The notes under the pieces are model-generated. The model was not told the origin of the DNA, made no database searches, and saw only the letters and a program-made list of their open reading frames with translations. Of a stretch of 64,000 nucleotides of DNA, positions 1 through 9,606 are shown piece after piece (the first letter of the stretch is position 1; each line of letters starts with the position of its first letter). This DNA comes from Massilia aquatica (lineage in GTDB: Bacteria; Pseudomonadota; Gammaproteobacteria; Burkholderiales; Burkholderiaceae_D). The stretch is taken from positions 414,014 through 478,013 of the forward strand of contig NZ_VVIW01000004.1 of the NCBI RefSeq assembly GCF_011682045.1. Direction: 5' to 3'. Made by a program: the position numbers and the translations under genes.

Positions 1-398
1 AGGCCCTGCACGCGGCCACGCCCGCCGGTCAACAGGCGGTCGTCATCAACCTGCTCGACCAGAAGCTGTACAACCTCAATCCCGACTATTTGTCGTACAC
101 CCTGTCCAAGGCCGCCCTGCACACCGCCACCAGCATGCTCGCGCAAGCGCTCGCACCGACGGTGCGCGTGGTCGGCGTGGCGCCGGGGATCACCATGGTC
201 TCGGGCGAGCAGACCGAGGCCGGCTTCGCACAAGCGCACCAGGCGACGCCGCTCGGGCAATCGAGCACGCCGGACGACATCGTGGCCGCCGTGTGCTACC
301 TGGCCGGCGCGCGCGCCATTACCGGCACCACCCTGGTGGTCGACGGCGGCCAGCACCTGGTGCCGCTGGCGCGCGACGTGATGTTCCTTACCAAATAA
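1..398 (+). CDS. SDR family oxidoreductase, C-terminal part (FolM/pteridine reductase-like)
   Basis: The 5' end lies outside the window; the reading frame is open from base 3. The visible part carries the short-chain dehydrogenase active-site pattern YxxxK (Tyr-Thr-Leu-Ser-Lys), followed by the family's PG motif (VAPGITMVSG) and a C-terminal VDGGQHL segment that ends many SDR proteins. The stretch NLLDQKLYNLNPDYLSY resembles pteridine reductases and FolM, which reduce dihydropterins with NADPH. It lies 20 bases before folB, which fits a role in folate or tetrahydromonapterin metabolism. The SDR assignment is firm; the pteridine substrate is an inference from similarity and neighbourhood. Confidence 0.85.
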   Translation, partial: ALHAATPAGQQAVVINLLDQKLYNLNPDYLSYTLSKAALHTATSMLAQALAPTVRVVGVAPGITMVSGEQTEAGFAQAHQATPLGQSSTPDDIVAAVCYLAGARAITGTTLVVDGGQHLVPLARDVMFLTK

Positions 399-418
399 AA
401 CAACCTGAAAGACTCCCT

Positions 419-817
419 ATGCTGTCCGCCCTGTCCCACCCCAAGCTGAGCGCCTGCCGCCGCCTGTTCCTGCGCAATTACGAAGTAATGATCAACATCG
501 GCGTGCACGACTTCGAAAAGAAGGGCGAGCAGCGCGTCCTGATCAACGTCGACCTGTACATTCCGCTGGCGCTGTCCACGCCCAAGGATGACCAGCTGGG
601 CGAAGTGGTCGACTACGACTTCATGCGCGAAACCATCGCGCGCCGCATGGCGCAGGGCCACGTGCATCTGCAAGAGACCCTGTGCGACGACGTGGTGCGC
701 GCCATGCTGGCGCACCCGAACGTGCACGCGGTGTGCGTGTCGACCATGAAGCCGGATGTGTATCCCGACTGCGAAGGCGTGGGCGTGGAAGTATTCCAGA
801 TCAAGGAAACAGCATGA
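419..817 (+). CDS. folB: Dihydroneopterin aldolase FolB
   Basis: The 132-residue protein catalyses conversion of 7,8-dihydroneopterin to 6-hydroxymethyl-dihydropterin and glycolaldehyde in folate synthesis. Residues expected in the active site can be placed: Glu33 in the segment HDFEKKGEQ, Tyr66 in EVVDYDF and Lys111 in [18 protein letters not shown]. The length is close to the usual 120 residues plus a short N-terminal extension. I chose the ATG at 419 because it follows the stop of the upstream SDR gene by 20 bases. Its stop overlaps the ttcA start (ATGA at 814-817), so the three genes are probably one transcript. Confidence 0.9.
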   Translation: MLSALSHPKLSACRRLFLRNYEVMINIGVHDFEKKGEQRVLINVDLYIPLALSTPKDDQLGEVVDYDFMRETIARRMAQGHVHLQETLCDDVVRAMLAHPNVHAVCVSTMKPDVYPDCEGVGVEVFQIKETA

Positions 818-1716
818 GCGAAGCGGACCTGATCGAGCGCAGCGGCGACAAGCTCGCCCATGAAAACAACAAGCTGCACAAGCGCCTGTGCAGGCAGGTC
901 GGCCAGGCGATCGGCGACTTTAATATGATCGAAGACGGCGACAAGGTGATGGTGTGCCTGTCGGGCGGCAAGGACAGCTACGCGCTGCTGGATATCCTTT
1001 TGACCTTGCGCGAACGCGCGCCGATCCACTTCGAGATCATCGCCGTCAACCTGGACCAGAAGCAGCCGAACTTCCCGGCCGATATCCTGCCGGCGTATTT
1101 GACCAAACTGGGCGTGCCGTTCCACATCGAGAACCAGGACACCTACAGCATCGTCAAGCGCCTGATCCCCGAAGGGAAAACCACCTGCTCGCTGTGCTCG
1201 CGGCTGCGGCGCGGGATCTTGTACCGGGTGGCCGATGAACTCGGGTGCAACAAGATCGCGCTGGGCCACCACCGCGACGACATCCTCGAGACCTTCTTCC
1301 TGAATATGTTCTTCGGCGGGAAACTGAAGGGCATGCCTGCAAAATTAGTGTCCGACGACGGCAAGCACATGGTGATCCGCCCGATGGCGTACGTGAAGGA
1401 AGCCGATTCGGAGCGCTACGCCGAGGTCAAGCAGTTCCCGATCATTCCGTGCGACCTGTGCGGCTCGCAGGAGAATTTGCAGCGCAAGCAGATCAAGAAC
1501 CTGATGCGCGAATGGGAGAAAAAATATCCGGGCCGGGTCGAGAGCATTTTCTCGTCGCTGTCGACGGTGGTGCCCTCGCATCTGATGGACCAGGATCTGT
1601 TCGGGTTCAAGGATATCAAGGCCGATGGCGTGGCCAGCCCGCTGGGCGATATCGCGTTTGACGAAGAACCGTGTTCGACCCCGGTGATGGGGACGATTCC
1701 GCTGCAGCCGATGTGA
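814..1716 (+). CDS. ttcA: tRNA 2-thiocytidine(32) synthetase TtcA
   Basis: The 300-residue protein is an ATP-dependent thiolase that converts C32 of certain tRNAs to 2-thiocytidine using an iron-sulfur cluster. The PP-loop SGGKDS is at residues 50-55. Two CxxC pairs, Cys125/Cys128 (CSLC) and Cys213/Cys216 (CDLC), match the cluster-binding and catalytic cysteines of the TtcA family, and the GHHRDD motif is present around residues 151-156. The ATG overlaps the folB stop by four bases, which indicates translational coupling. A strong intrinsic terminator follows 18 bases after the stop. Confidence 0.95.
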   Translation: MSEADLIERSGDKLAHENNKLHKRLCRQVGQAIGDFNMIEDGDKVMVCLSGGKDSYALLDILLTLRERAPIHFEIIAVNLDQKQPNFPADILPAYLTKLGVPFHIENQDTYSIVKRLIPEGKTTCSLCSRLRRGILYRVADELGCNKIALGHHRDDILETFFLNMFFGGKLKGMPAKLVSDDGKHMVIRPMAYVKEADSERYAEVKQFPIIPCDLCGSQENLQRKQIKNLMREWEKKYPGRVESIFSSLSTVVPSHLMDQDLFGFKDIKADGVASPLGDIAFDEEPCSTPVMGTIPLQPM

Positions 1717-1734
1717 GGATAGCGGTTTTAACCG

Positions 1735-1760
1735 AAAAGCCCGCTGATGCGGGCTTTTTT
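1735..1760 (+). terminator. Intrinsic terminator after ttcA
   Basis: A perfect stem AAAAGCCCGC / GCGGGCTTTT with loop TGAT is followed by further T residues. It closes the SDR-folB-ttcA transcription unit. Confidence 0.9.
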
Positions 1761-1920
1761 ACGCTAGCCAGGAAACATGTGGTTCCGGTAAAGTGCTTTT
1801 ACTTGCCGGATCACGGATGCGTTTTCTAAACAGGAATTAGAGCCGTCGATGTTACGTCTGTCTTAATCAACATCCGGCGCTGTTCATCGGTTTTCGTTGT
1901 TATGGTTTAGGTTGTTTCTA

Positions 1921-3075
1921 TTATTTATCGTGTTGCATGACGATGAACTTTGCTCGCTCATACAGTTCGTCGAAGGTGAAAATTTCGGGACTGGTGGTGT
2001 TCTGCCTAAATAGCTCAAATGAACGATATCGTTCTTCGTTAACGCCTTTGTCAGAACTGAACTCTTGCAGACTTCCGATAACCATAAATGCTTTAGGTGT
2101 ATAGTTGTAGGCTACCTCGCCCGTAGGGTCGCCCATGTCGTCGGTCATTGCCAGCTTGTGACGCAGTGTATCGCTTGCCATAGCGACGGTGACTTGAACT
2201 TGCGAAACGCCGCCTGCAAGGTCTTCGGAAGGTGCCCAGCAACCTTTACGGTAGTACGTTTTCTGAAGCAAGGACGTCTTGTGCGTTTTGATCTCCGCAA
2301 AGCACAGGCTTGAGATGGCGCCGCGTGTTCGCAAGAGTGCGTCAACCCGTTTCCCATGCTGGGCAACGGTAAATCCTTGTACGTACTGTTCTAACTTGTT
2401 GTCGTCCAGTGAAGACAGGTACAGATAGCTCAGGCCGTAGCCAAAAATCCAAGGATTCTTCTCAAAATACTTTTGCCAAACCGCCTCGTCCTTGCATTCT
2501 TTTTGCTTTTTGACTTCTTCAAAGTAGTCAGGATCTTCAAGTAAACGTTTGAAGGTTTGCAGTTGCCTCTTCCTGTAGCCTACTGCAATGACATCATCCT
2601 TCGTAATGGCTGACCTGATGACCTCGGCAAAAAGCTCCTGGTTGTCCTTGTAGAGCGATTCTGCTTGAGTGCTGGAAAGGATCAAACGCCTCAAGGCTTC
2701 GTCGGTGATTTTCTTCGGTCCGTTACCGTCAAGCGGCATGGCTTGAATGTGGTGGAGAAATTCTACGAGCTTACCTATCTCATCCCCTATGAAAGAAAAG
2801 CTTGCATTGTGGGGTTTGCCTGTAGCGACGGTGTAGCCTTGAATACTGAGGACGAACATCTTCCTGTCGTCTTCAAAGAACTTTGCTGTGATACAGCTTT
2901 TTGCTCCCTCCTTGTGGCGAAGAACGATCTCGTCCTTGACTTGGGCGAAGGCGTAGCTTTGAGGGTTTTCGATAAGCTTGGTAGCTATCCTTACCATTCT
3001 GCTCTTGTCGTCAAAGTCTGGAAGGCGAGGGCTTATGTACGTCTTACCAGGCTCGGGGTCTTGATAACTGTCCAT
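1921..3075 (-). CDS. sduA: Shedu-type antiviral nuclease (SduA, DUF4263 family)
   Basis: Single-gene defence protein of 384 residues. The C-terminal half shows the DUF4263/Shedu nuclease pattern: AVWQKYFEKNPWIFGYGL at residues 198-215, then Asp245 (RVDALL), then Glu261-x-Lys263 (FAEIKTH), which form a PD-(D/E)xK-type site, and the Gln292 segment AGGVSQVQ. Residues 1-190 form a separate N-terminal region that I do not recognise; in this family that region varies and is thought to sense the trigger. I chose Met at 3075, with GAAAG seven bases upstream, over an in-frame start 24 codons earlier that would add an atypical leader. The gene is visibly richer in A and T than its neighbours and stands alone between a terminator and an unrelated peptidase gene, which suggests horizontal acquisition. 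The family call is good; activity here is inferred. Confidence 0.8.
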   Translation of the reverse strand: MDSYQDPEPGKTYISPRLPDFDDKSRMVRIATKLIENPQSYAFAQVKDEIVLRHKEGAKSCITAKFFEDDRKMFVLSIQGYTVATGKPHNASFSFIGDEIGKLVEFLHHIQAMPLDGNGPKKITDEALRRLILSSTQAESLYKDNQELFAEVIRSAITKDDVIAVGYRKRQLQTFKRLLEDPDYFEEVKKQKECKDEAVWQKYFEKNPWIFGYGLSYLYLSSLDDNKLEQYVQGFTVAQHGKRVDALLRTRGAISSLCFAEIKTHKTSLLQKTYYRKGCWAPSEDLAGGVSQVQVTVAMASDTLRHKLAMTDDMGDPTGEVAYNYTPKAFMVIGSLQEFSSDKGVNEERYRSFELFRQNTTSPEIFTFDELYERAKFIVMQHDK

Positions 3076-3296
3076 GCGATCACTTTCAACAATTTTGAAG
3101 CCAGCCGTACACGGCACTATGCAGCTCGCCGGACGCGGAACGCGCACTGATCAGTCTCTGGTGGCCGTATAGCCGCCCATTTGCCACTCGTTGAACCCTT
3201 GTAGCGCAATGCGCAACGGGCGCAATCTGTTCGACGTCCGGTTTGATCAGCTCATCGTACACAATAGTCACAGGCGGCCGTTCCGTCAAAGTGTCC

Positions 3297-5057
3297 TTAC
3301 GGCGCCACCGCAGTCCGCAGCACAGGATACAAATTCAAGCGCTCGTCGTACGAGGTATGCCTTTTGGCGAAAAATGCCAGCCGCGCGTCCGGGTTCTTGG
3401 CGAACGCCGGATCGCTGTCCACCTTCGCCTTGAACGCCGCCGCCAGCGCCGGGTCGGCGGCCATCATCTCGCGCGCGACATCTTCGGCCACGTAGTCCTC
3501 CATATACTCCTTGCGCTCGAACGCGGTGTTGAACATCCCCCACTGCACCAGCGAATCCGGGCCGGCCGGTTCGAACAGGGCCACCACCAGGCGCGCCTTG
3601 GCCTGCGCCACCGGCACGAACAATGCGCCCTTTTCGATCGCGCGCGGCTCCGCCTTCCACCCTCCCTGCAAGGTCACGCGCACATGCGATTCGAGCGAGA
3701 CCGGAGCGTACGTCACCTTCTCGGCGCGGAAGGTCTCCACATCGGCCTTTGCCTGCGCCGTACCCAGGGTGCGGTAGCTGATGCCGTGCTGGCTGAGTTT
3801 TTGCCCCACCATGGCCGCATGCGCGGCCGGCACGATGTAGCCGGCCTTGGGCGCTGTGACCATCACGTCCGGCACGATCTCGTCGCGCAGCGGCACGGTC
3901 CAGACCTGCGGGCGGCTTTCGTCGTAACGCGTCATCAGCGCGCCCGACACATCCGACAGCGTGCGCGTGTAGGCGTAACCACGGAAGTCGATCATGCGCT
4001 TTTTATCGGTCGCCTTGTAGGTCATGGGCAGCTCGGTCCCGCCCACTCGCGCCGCGCGACCATCGGCCTCGCGCGCCGCCGTCTGCCACGCCTTGCCATG
4101 CTGCGCCACCTGTTCGAGCACCGACACCACCGAGTTGCGCGTGATGCGCACGCGGGTCGGATAGTCCTTCCACGCATGGGTCTCGACCAGCACGCCGATC
4201 CGGTTGCGCAAAGCGAAATAGCCGGTCGAAAAACGTGGGTCCGAGACGCCGTCGGCAAAGCCCGACGCCGGATTGTCTTCTTCGGCGAACGACATGTAGA
4301 ACGGCTGCGGAATGGAGCCCAGCCTGGTGATATCGGCCAGCACGCCGCTGCGCAGCGCCAGCCCGGCCTTGCGGAACTCCACATCGGCCGAGTGCACCGG
4401 TTCGACCTGGATCGAGATGTCGTGTTCGAACTTGGCGCCGTTGGTCACGTGCAGGTCGACATACACCAGCGGGTCCCACGCGTTCACCAGCGCCAGCATC
4501 GACTGCATTTCGATCGAATCGGCCTTGGCGTAGTCGCGGTTCAGGTTGAAGTTCTGGGCGGTGGTGCGCCAGCCCATTTCGACCGGGCCGCGCTGGTTCG
4601 GCCGGTTCCACTCTTTGAAGCGCTCATGCCCGTCGACGTTGAAGACCGGGACGAACAGCAGCACCTGCTTGTCGAGCGCACCAGGGGCGGCGCGGTTTTC
4701 CAGCATCTCGCGCAGCGCCAGGAAGCCGGCGTCCTTGCCGTCGATCTCGCCGGCGTGGATGCCGCCCTGGACCAGCACCACCGGCAGCGCGCGCGCCGCC
4801 GCAGCCTGCGCCGTGAAGGCGCCGGTGCGCGTGACCACCAGCGCCTGCATCGGGCGCCCTTCCGGCGTGCGTCCGAACTCGATGCACCTGACCTGCTTCG
4901 GATAGGCCTTCTGGAACGCGGCGCACAGGGCGATGACTTCGTCGTAGCGGCCGGTTTTCTGGAACTGCGAACGCTCGGCGACAGTGGTCAGGTCGGGAGC
5001 GGCGTGGGCGAAGGGAATAGCGGACAGCAGGGCAAGCAGCAGCGCAGAACGGATCAT
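3297..5057 (-). CDS. Secreted M14-family zinc carboxypeptidase
   Basis: The 586-residue protein begins with a Sec signal peptide (hydrophobic segment 4-17, cleavage near AHAA at residues 17-20). The M14 zinc site is complete: His101 and Glu104 in GGIHAGEIDGKDAG and His203 in VDLHVTNGA. Arg174 in NLNRDY and the catalytic Glu292 in GVLVETHAWKDY also match the family. The catalytic domain fills residues 30-320; the remaining 260 residues are an uncharacterised C-terminal extension seen in bacterial M14 relatives. It probably degrades peptides in the periplasm or outside the cell; the substrate cannot be read. It is transcribed alone, 101 bases after the end of the large M48 peptidase gene on the same strand. 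Confidence 0.85.
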   Translation of the reverse strand: MIRSALLLALLSAIPFAHAAPDLTTVAERSQFQKTGRYDEVIALCAAFQKAYPKQVRCIEFGRTPEGRPMQALVVTRTGAFTAQAAAARALPVVLVQGGIHAGEIDGKDAGFLALREMLENRAAPGALDKQVLLFVPVFNVDGHERFKEWNRPNQRGPVEMGWRTTAQNFNLNRDYAKADSIEMQSMLALVNAWDPLVYVDLHVTNGAKFEHDISIQVEPVHSADVEFRKAGLALRSGVLADITRLGSIPQPFYMSFAEEDNPASGFADGVSDPRFSTGYFALRNRIGVLVETHAWKDYPTRVRITRNSVVSVLEQVAQHGKAWQTAAREADGRAARVGGTELPMTYKATDKKRMIDFRGYAYTRTLSDVSGALMTRYDESRPQVWTVPLRDEIVPDVMVTAPKAGYIVPAAHAAMVGQKLSQHGISYRTLGTAQAKADVETFRAEKVTYAPVSLESHVRVTLQGGWKAEPRAIEKGALFVPVAQAKARLVVALFEPAGPDSLVQWGMFNTAFERKEYMEDYVAEDVAREMMAADPALAAAFKAKVDSDPAFAKNPDARLAFFAKRHTSYDERLNLYPVLRTAVAP

Positions 5058-5158
5058 CGGTAAAGCTCCGGCAAAGTTGTCAATACAGGGCGCACGGTGC
5101 GCGCGAACCGGAAATTATAGTCCGCTTTGCGCGCCATGGTATCGGCAATCTGGCGTCG

Positions 5159-8100
5159 TTACGCGCTCTTGAAGTACGGCCGCTCCGATGAAAACAGCAG
5201 GCGCCTGACCGAGGTGCGCCATTCAGGCGGGGCCTTCTCGCCCAACAGCACCAGCGCCGCGCTCCAGGCATACGCGCGCTGCTCGGGCGGGATGGTGTCG
5301 AGCAGGCGTTCGGCGCTGCGCGGATTCTTGCCGGCGGCGATAGCGTCGATAAATGCGAGCATCGGCGCCTGATAAGGACCGGCCGCCGAACCCGTCGCGT
5401 TGCGGTAAGGCGCCGTATCGTAGCCATGCTTGTGCGCCAGCGCCAGGCCGAGCCAGACGTTGGCCCTGCCCATTCCTTCACCGAACGGCAGCGCCATGGC
5501 GCGCTTGATCAGGGCGGTATCGGCGCCGTCGGAGGCGGCGGCAAGCCGCACCACGTGCGCGGCGCGCGCCGGATTGGAGGCGGCCATGCGGGACGCCTCG
5601 TCGACGCGGCCGCTGGCCAGCGCGACATACGCGCGCAGCGGCGAGCCAGCCGGAAAGACGCCTTTTTCGATCGTGAGCAGCTCTTCCAGTTGCGGCGACC
5701 GGCTTGCCAGTTGCGCGAGATCGGCATCCTGTCCCAGCAAGCGCTTGAGGCGCGCCAGGTCCATGCTGGCGTAATTGCTGCCCGCCGCCGAGCCGCGCGC
5801 GATCTGTTCAAGGTCGGCCACGGCGTCGGTGAAGTCTTTCGAATGCAGCTTGTCGTAGGCCGACCAGCGCGCCAGCCACAGGTTCTTGGGCCAGCGCGCG
5901 CGCGCCGCCAGCATCTCGCCGTGCGCGCCGGGGCCCGTGTCGCGGCAGCGCAGCGCGAGGTAGGCCAGGTCGCCGTCGTCCGGCTGCGCGGCCGCTTGCG
6001 CGCCCAGGTCCTTGCACAGCGCCGCTTTTTGCGCGCCATCGACCGCATCCATTTCGGCGCGCCGCAGCAGCACGTCGCGCGGGGCGCGCTTCAAGCGTTC
6101 CGCCAGGATGGCGCCAAACTCCGGAAACGTGGCGGCGTAGGTGAACCAGGTTTCGCTGTGCGCGGCGGAGGTCTCGTCCCAGCGCGCGTGCAGCAGGCCG
6201 AGCTGCTTGGCCTTGGCCTCGTTCTCGAGCGCGCCGATCTGGGTTTCCGGGCTGGCGTCGGCCAGGCCGTCAAGCACGCTGCGCGAGCCGCCGCCATGCT
6301 TGCTGGAGATCGACTCGGGCGGTTTTTCAAAGCGGAAGTCGGCGCGCCGGTCGACCCAGCGCACGGTGCCGAGCATCTCGTCCGGAACCGGCTTGTCGTT
6401 GCCGTACGTGGCGTGCCACTGCACCAGCGGCGTGGCCGAGGCGACGTTGTACACCGGGTGCCCGCCGCGCTCGGCCACGGCGTCGAACGCTTCGATCAGG
6501 CGGCCGTCGCCGCTGCGCGTTTCGACGTGGTGCTTGCCCAATGCCGGTACGCTCAGTTCACGGTTCACGTGCGCCGGCACCACCGCCTTGCGCCCGTCGA
6601 TGTCGACCGAGACCGGCAAACCGAGGCCGTTGTAGACGATGATCACCGGATCGCTGCCATAGGCCGACACGCCGCCTTTGGTAAACGAGCCGGCGCTCAG
6701 GACGGCGATCACGATCGACGCCGCCACCAGCAGGCGCGCCGCGCCCGGGACCATGCCGTCGGCACGCTGGAAGCGCGCCCACCAGCCAAGCTGCTGCTGG
6801 CGCTTGCGTTCGGCGCCGGCCAGCAGCACCGGGTACGACGCGGGCGCGCGCGAGGGAGGCGGGGCCAGTACCATCGCTTCGCCGCCGCGCGAGCAGCGCG
6901 CGATCATGGTTTCGGTCAGCAGCAATTCTTCGAGCGCATCGGCGCGCAGCGCATCGAGCCAGCTCGACAAGGCGTTGACCCAGCCGTCCGAGTAGTGCAT
7001 GAAGTCGTTGATGGTGTCGGCATGGGGCGGCGTCATGTTGAAGTTGCCGAGCGCCGTTTGCCAATCGGTGTCCACGGCCAGGCGCGCGGCCAGGCGCGGG
7101 TCGATGTGCACCTGCGCCGCCTCGCGGTAGATCTGGTCCAGCACCGAGTACAGTCCGGCGGCCTGCCCCACCACGCGGGCGACGCCTTCGGCCGTCACGC
7201 GGTTCACGGCGGTGACCACGGCGGCCGCGTTGTGCATCATGCCTTGGGCGTCGTACAGGTCGGCCAGGCGGTGTTCGGCGTAGTGCACCATTGCCAGCAG
7301 GCCGTCGAGATAGGCTTGCCAGCCGCCGCCCAGTTGACGCGCCATGTCCTGGTGCCAGCTGCGGCACAGCCGGTCGTGCCGGTACAGGCGCTGCTCGACC
7401 TCGTCGATCTCGGCGCGCACCCGTGCCAGCGCGGCGGGCAGCTGCTTCTTGCGGAATTCTTCGCCGCGCAGGCGCACCACCCCACCCGGCGCGGTCAGGC
7501 GGCCGGCGATCAGGGCGTCGAGCTGCGTGCGTTCATCGCTCAGGTTGCGCAGCTGGTGCACGTCGTCCGTCAGCGTGGCCGGGTACAGGCTCGCCAGGGT
7601 GGCGGGCGAGGCGGCGTAGTGGGCGTCGCGCAGTTGCGTCAGGGCCGAGGCATGGCGCGTCAGCGCGCGGCTGAAGTAGATGCCGCAATAGCGGCGGCTG
7701 TACTGTTCGCGCTTGAACGGGCGCGCCAGCGTCTTGAGCGACTCTTCCAGCTCGACGAAGGTGGGCTTGTGGTCGCCCACCAGCAGGGTGCGCGTGATCT
7801 GTTCGCGCAGCGCCGCCGGCTGCTCGAAGATCGACCAGGCGCTGGCCGGGTCGATCTTCGCGTGTACGTAAATGCGCTTGGCGTTCGCTTCGCGTTCGTG
7901 ATTGAGCGGGTGGGTCAGCCACATCTTGGACGGCTGCGCCAGTTCGGCCTTGAACACGCGGTGCGCGTGGCGCCGTTCTTCGGGCAGCGGCGGCACGTTG
8001 GCGTAACTGGGGTCGTTGAGAATGTTACTCATGCGCTGGAGGATGTGGGTCTGGACCGCGAACGCATCGCGCGTGGCGCGCCCGGCCGCGTATTCACCCT

Positions 8101-8989
8101 GGATGAAGGCCAGTGCGCGGTCCCAGGCGTCGTCGGCGCCGCGGGTGCGGTGCAGCGCGTGGACCAGGGCATCGCTGCCGGTGAGCGAGACGGCCACCAG
8201 GTCGGCCTGCATTTCCATCTCGCGCGAGAGGGCGCGCTGCATCAGCATGACGACCTGGAACACGGTGTCGAGCAGCGAACGGATCGACCAGATGATCACT
8301 TGCAGGACGCCGACGGCGATGGTCAGGCGAAAGTCGATGCGCCCGATCCCGACCAAAAATTCGTCGAAGCTGTCGCGCCGCGTAACCATGTGGCCGACGA
8401 TCTGCTGGGCCACGTAGGCCCAGCGCCCGACCGCCATCGAACGCTGGGCGAAGTGGCCGAATTCGTGCGCCAGCACCGCGCGCAGTTCGCCGCGCGAGAG
8501 GGTGTTTACCAGCGGCAGGCCAATGAGCAGATTCTTTTTGGACGGGAAAATCAGGTTGAACAGCGACAGGTCGTAGAACACGGCGGCGTTGACGGTCGCC
8601 GACAGGAACACCCGGTGCGGACGCGGCGCGCCGGCGGCGTCGGCCAGTTCGAACAGGTAGGCGAACAGGCGCGGCTGGTCATCCGCCGTGACCTCATGCA
8701 GGCCGTCATACTTGGCGTTACTGACCGAGAAAATCGCCTTGATCATCATGACCGCGATGAACAGCGAACAGATGGCCATGACCCAGGCAAAAATACCCAG
8801 GTCGCTGCCGGCGCCTTCGAAGAAGACCTGCCAGGGGGTGTACAAGAACCAGCCTGCCAGGCCGCAATACAGCGCGACGAACAGCAGCAGGCCGGCGACG
8901 GCCAGGCGCGCGCTGTTCTTGTAGGCGGCGCTGGGGGCGGTCAGGCGGGCCGTCAGCTCGGGGGACGGGGCGTTGGTCGGGGCGTTGAT
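5159..8989 (-). CDS. Large membrane-bound M48 family metallopeptidase, probable ATC start
   Basis: The M48 zinc motif HEFGHFAQ (residues 175-182 in the numbering used here) and the downstream ligand in REMEMQADLVA are present. Hydrophobic segments occur near residues 30-55, 65-90, 215-245 and in the middle of the protein (AARLLVAASIVIAVLSAG). The long C-terminal part is helical and repeat-like (TPR-like) and likely faces away from the membrane. No ATG, GTG or TTG in frame precedes the first membrane helix; the first standard-type start is TTG at 8845, which would cut that helix. An ATC codon at 8989 sits six bases after GGAG and gives the natural-looking N-terminus M-N-A-P-T-N-A-P, so I use it (1276 residues). 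The function is inferred as membrane protein quality control or envelope proteolysis. Confidence 0.75.
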   Translation of the reverse strand: MNAPTNAPSPELTARLTAPSAAYKNSARLAVAGLLLFVALYCGLAGWFLYTPWQVFFEGAGSDLGIFAWVMAICSLFIAVMMIKAIFSVSNAKYDGLHEVTADDQPRLFAYLFELADAAGAPRPHRVFLSATVNAAVFYDLSLFNLIFPSKKNLLIGLPLVNTLSRGELRAVLAHEFGHFAQRSMAVGRWAYVAQQIVGHMVTRRDSFDEFLVGIGRIDFRLTIAVGVLQVIIWSIRSLLDTVFQVVMLMQRALSREMEMQADLVAVSLTGSDALVHALHRTRGADDAWDRALAFIQGEYAAGRATRDAFAVQTHILQRMSNILNDPSYANVPPLPEERRHAHRVFKAELAQPSKMWLTHPLNHEREANAKRIYVHAKIDPASAWSIFEQPAALREQITRTLLVGDHKPTFVELEESLKTLARPFKREQYSRRYCGIYFSRALTRHASALTQLRDAHYAASPATLASLYPATLTDDVHQLRNLSDERTQLDALIAGRLTAPGGVVRLRGEEFRKKQLPAALARVRAEIDEVEQRLYRHDRLCRSWHQDMARQLGGGWQAYLDGLLAMVHYAEHRLADLYDAQGMMHNAAAVVTAVNRVTAEGVARVVGQAAGLYSVLDQIYREAAQVHIDPRLAARLAVDTDWQTALGNFNMTPPHADTINDFMHYSDGWVNALSSWLDALRADALEELLLTETMIARCSRGGEAMVLAPPPSRAPASYPVLLAGAERKRQQQLGWWARFQRADGMVPGAARLLVAASIVIAVLSAGSFTKGGVSAYGSDPVIIVYNGLGLPVSVDIDGRKAVVPAHVNRELSVPALGKHHVETRSGDGRLIEAFDAVAERGGHPVYNVASATPLVQWHATYGNDKPVPDEMLGTVRWVDRRADFRFEKPPESISSKHGGGSRSVLDGLADASPETQIGALENEAKAKQLGLLHARWDETSAAHSETWFTYAATFPEFGAILAERLKRAPRDVLLRRAEMDAVDGAQKAALCKDLGAQAAAQPDDGDLAYLALRCRDTGPGAHGEMLAARARWPKNLWLARWSAYDKLHSKDFTDAVADLEQIARGSAAGSNYASMDLARLKRLLGQDADLAQLASRSPQLEELLTIEKGVFPAGSPLRAYVALASGRVDEASRMAASNPARAAHVVRLAAASDGADTALIKRAMALPFGEGMGRANVWLGLALAHKHGYDTAPYRNATGSAAGPYQAPMLAFIDAIAAGKNPRSAERLLDTIPPEQRAYAWSAALVLLGEKAPPEWRTSVRRLLFSSERPYFKSA

Positions 8990-9180
8990 GGCGTTCTCCA
9001 GGTGTTAAGCAAGCTGCAAAGATGCAAAACGTTCAATTTTAAGGGAGAAATGCCAGTGCAATTTACCTAAACGCAATACATGTGCACAGAATGCAACACC
9101 AAGCGTGCACGGCCGAGGCAAATTCTTTGTTAATCTGACCATATTGTCGGCAATTGCCGGCGTTTACGGGGAAACACGCG

Positions 9181-9576
9181 ATGACGACGGAATTGATGAT
9201 CCTGGGCTGGACCCTGGTGCTGGCAGTGGTGCAGATCATGGCGGCCAGCGCCATGCGCAACAAGGAGACCGGGATGGAATACAACATGAGCGCGCGCGAC
9301 AAGCCGGCGCCGCCGCCGGGGGTGGTGACGGCGCGCCTGCAACGGGCGCAGGCCAATCTGTTCGAGACGCTGCCGCTGTTCGCCGCCGCCATCCTGATCG
9401 CACACGTGGGCGGGCGCGAAGGCGACCTGACCTTGTGGGGCGCGTGGGCTTACCTGATCGCGCGCGTGGTCTACGTGCCGCTGTACGCGGCCGGCATTCC
9501 GGTGGTGCGCTCGATCGCGTGGACGGTGTCGCTGGTGGGACTGGGGATGGTGCTGGCGGCGATTTTGCTGCCGTAG
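9181..9576 (+). CDS. MAPEG family membrane protein
   Basis: The 131-residue protein has three to four predicted membrane helices and the MAPEG-type pattern of an early helix, a basic loop with the segment ARLQRAQANLFETLPLF, and two closing hydrophobic helices. MAPEG proteins include microsomal glutathione transferases; bacterial members of this short type have no established substrate. I chose the ATG at 9181 because GGGGA lies 8-12 bases upstream; an earlier in-frame start at 9154 lacks a ribosome site. It converges with the DUF3224 gene, with a REP-like palindrome between them. Confidence 0.85.
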   Translation: MTTELMILGWTLVLAVVQIMAASAMRNKETGMEYNMSARDKPAPPPGVVTARLQRAQANLFETLPLFAAAILIAHVGGREGDLTLWGAWAYLIARVVYVPLYAAGIPVVRSIAWTVSLVGLGMVLAAILLP

Positions 9577-9606
9577 CGTGACGTCGTTTTGACCACAGTA
9601 CTCCAA

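Noticed and set aside
3086..3289. A 67-codon minus-strand frame just upstream of the Shedu gene
   Set aside because: It has no ribosome site, overlaps the probable promoter of the Shedu gene and matches no family I recognise. It could be a remnant, but I cannot support it.
5426..9070. Very long plus-strand open frame (about 1200 codons) opposite the M48 peptidase
   Set aside because: The translation is rich in Arg, Gln, His and Val without domains, typical of the antisense of a GC-rich gene. The minus strand has clear zinc-protease motifs. The same holds for long plus-strand frames at 3243-5063, 10220-13768 and 61543-63867.
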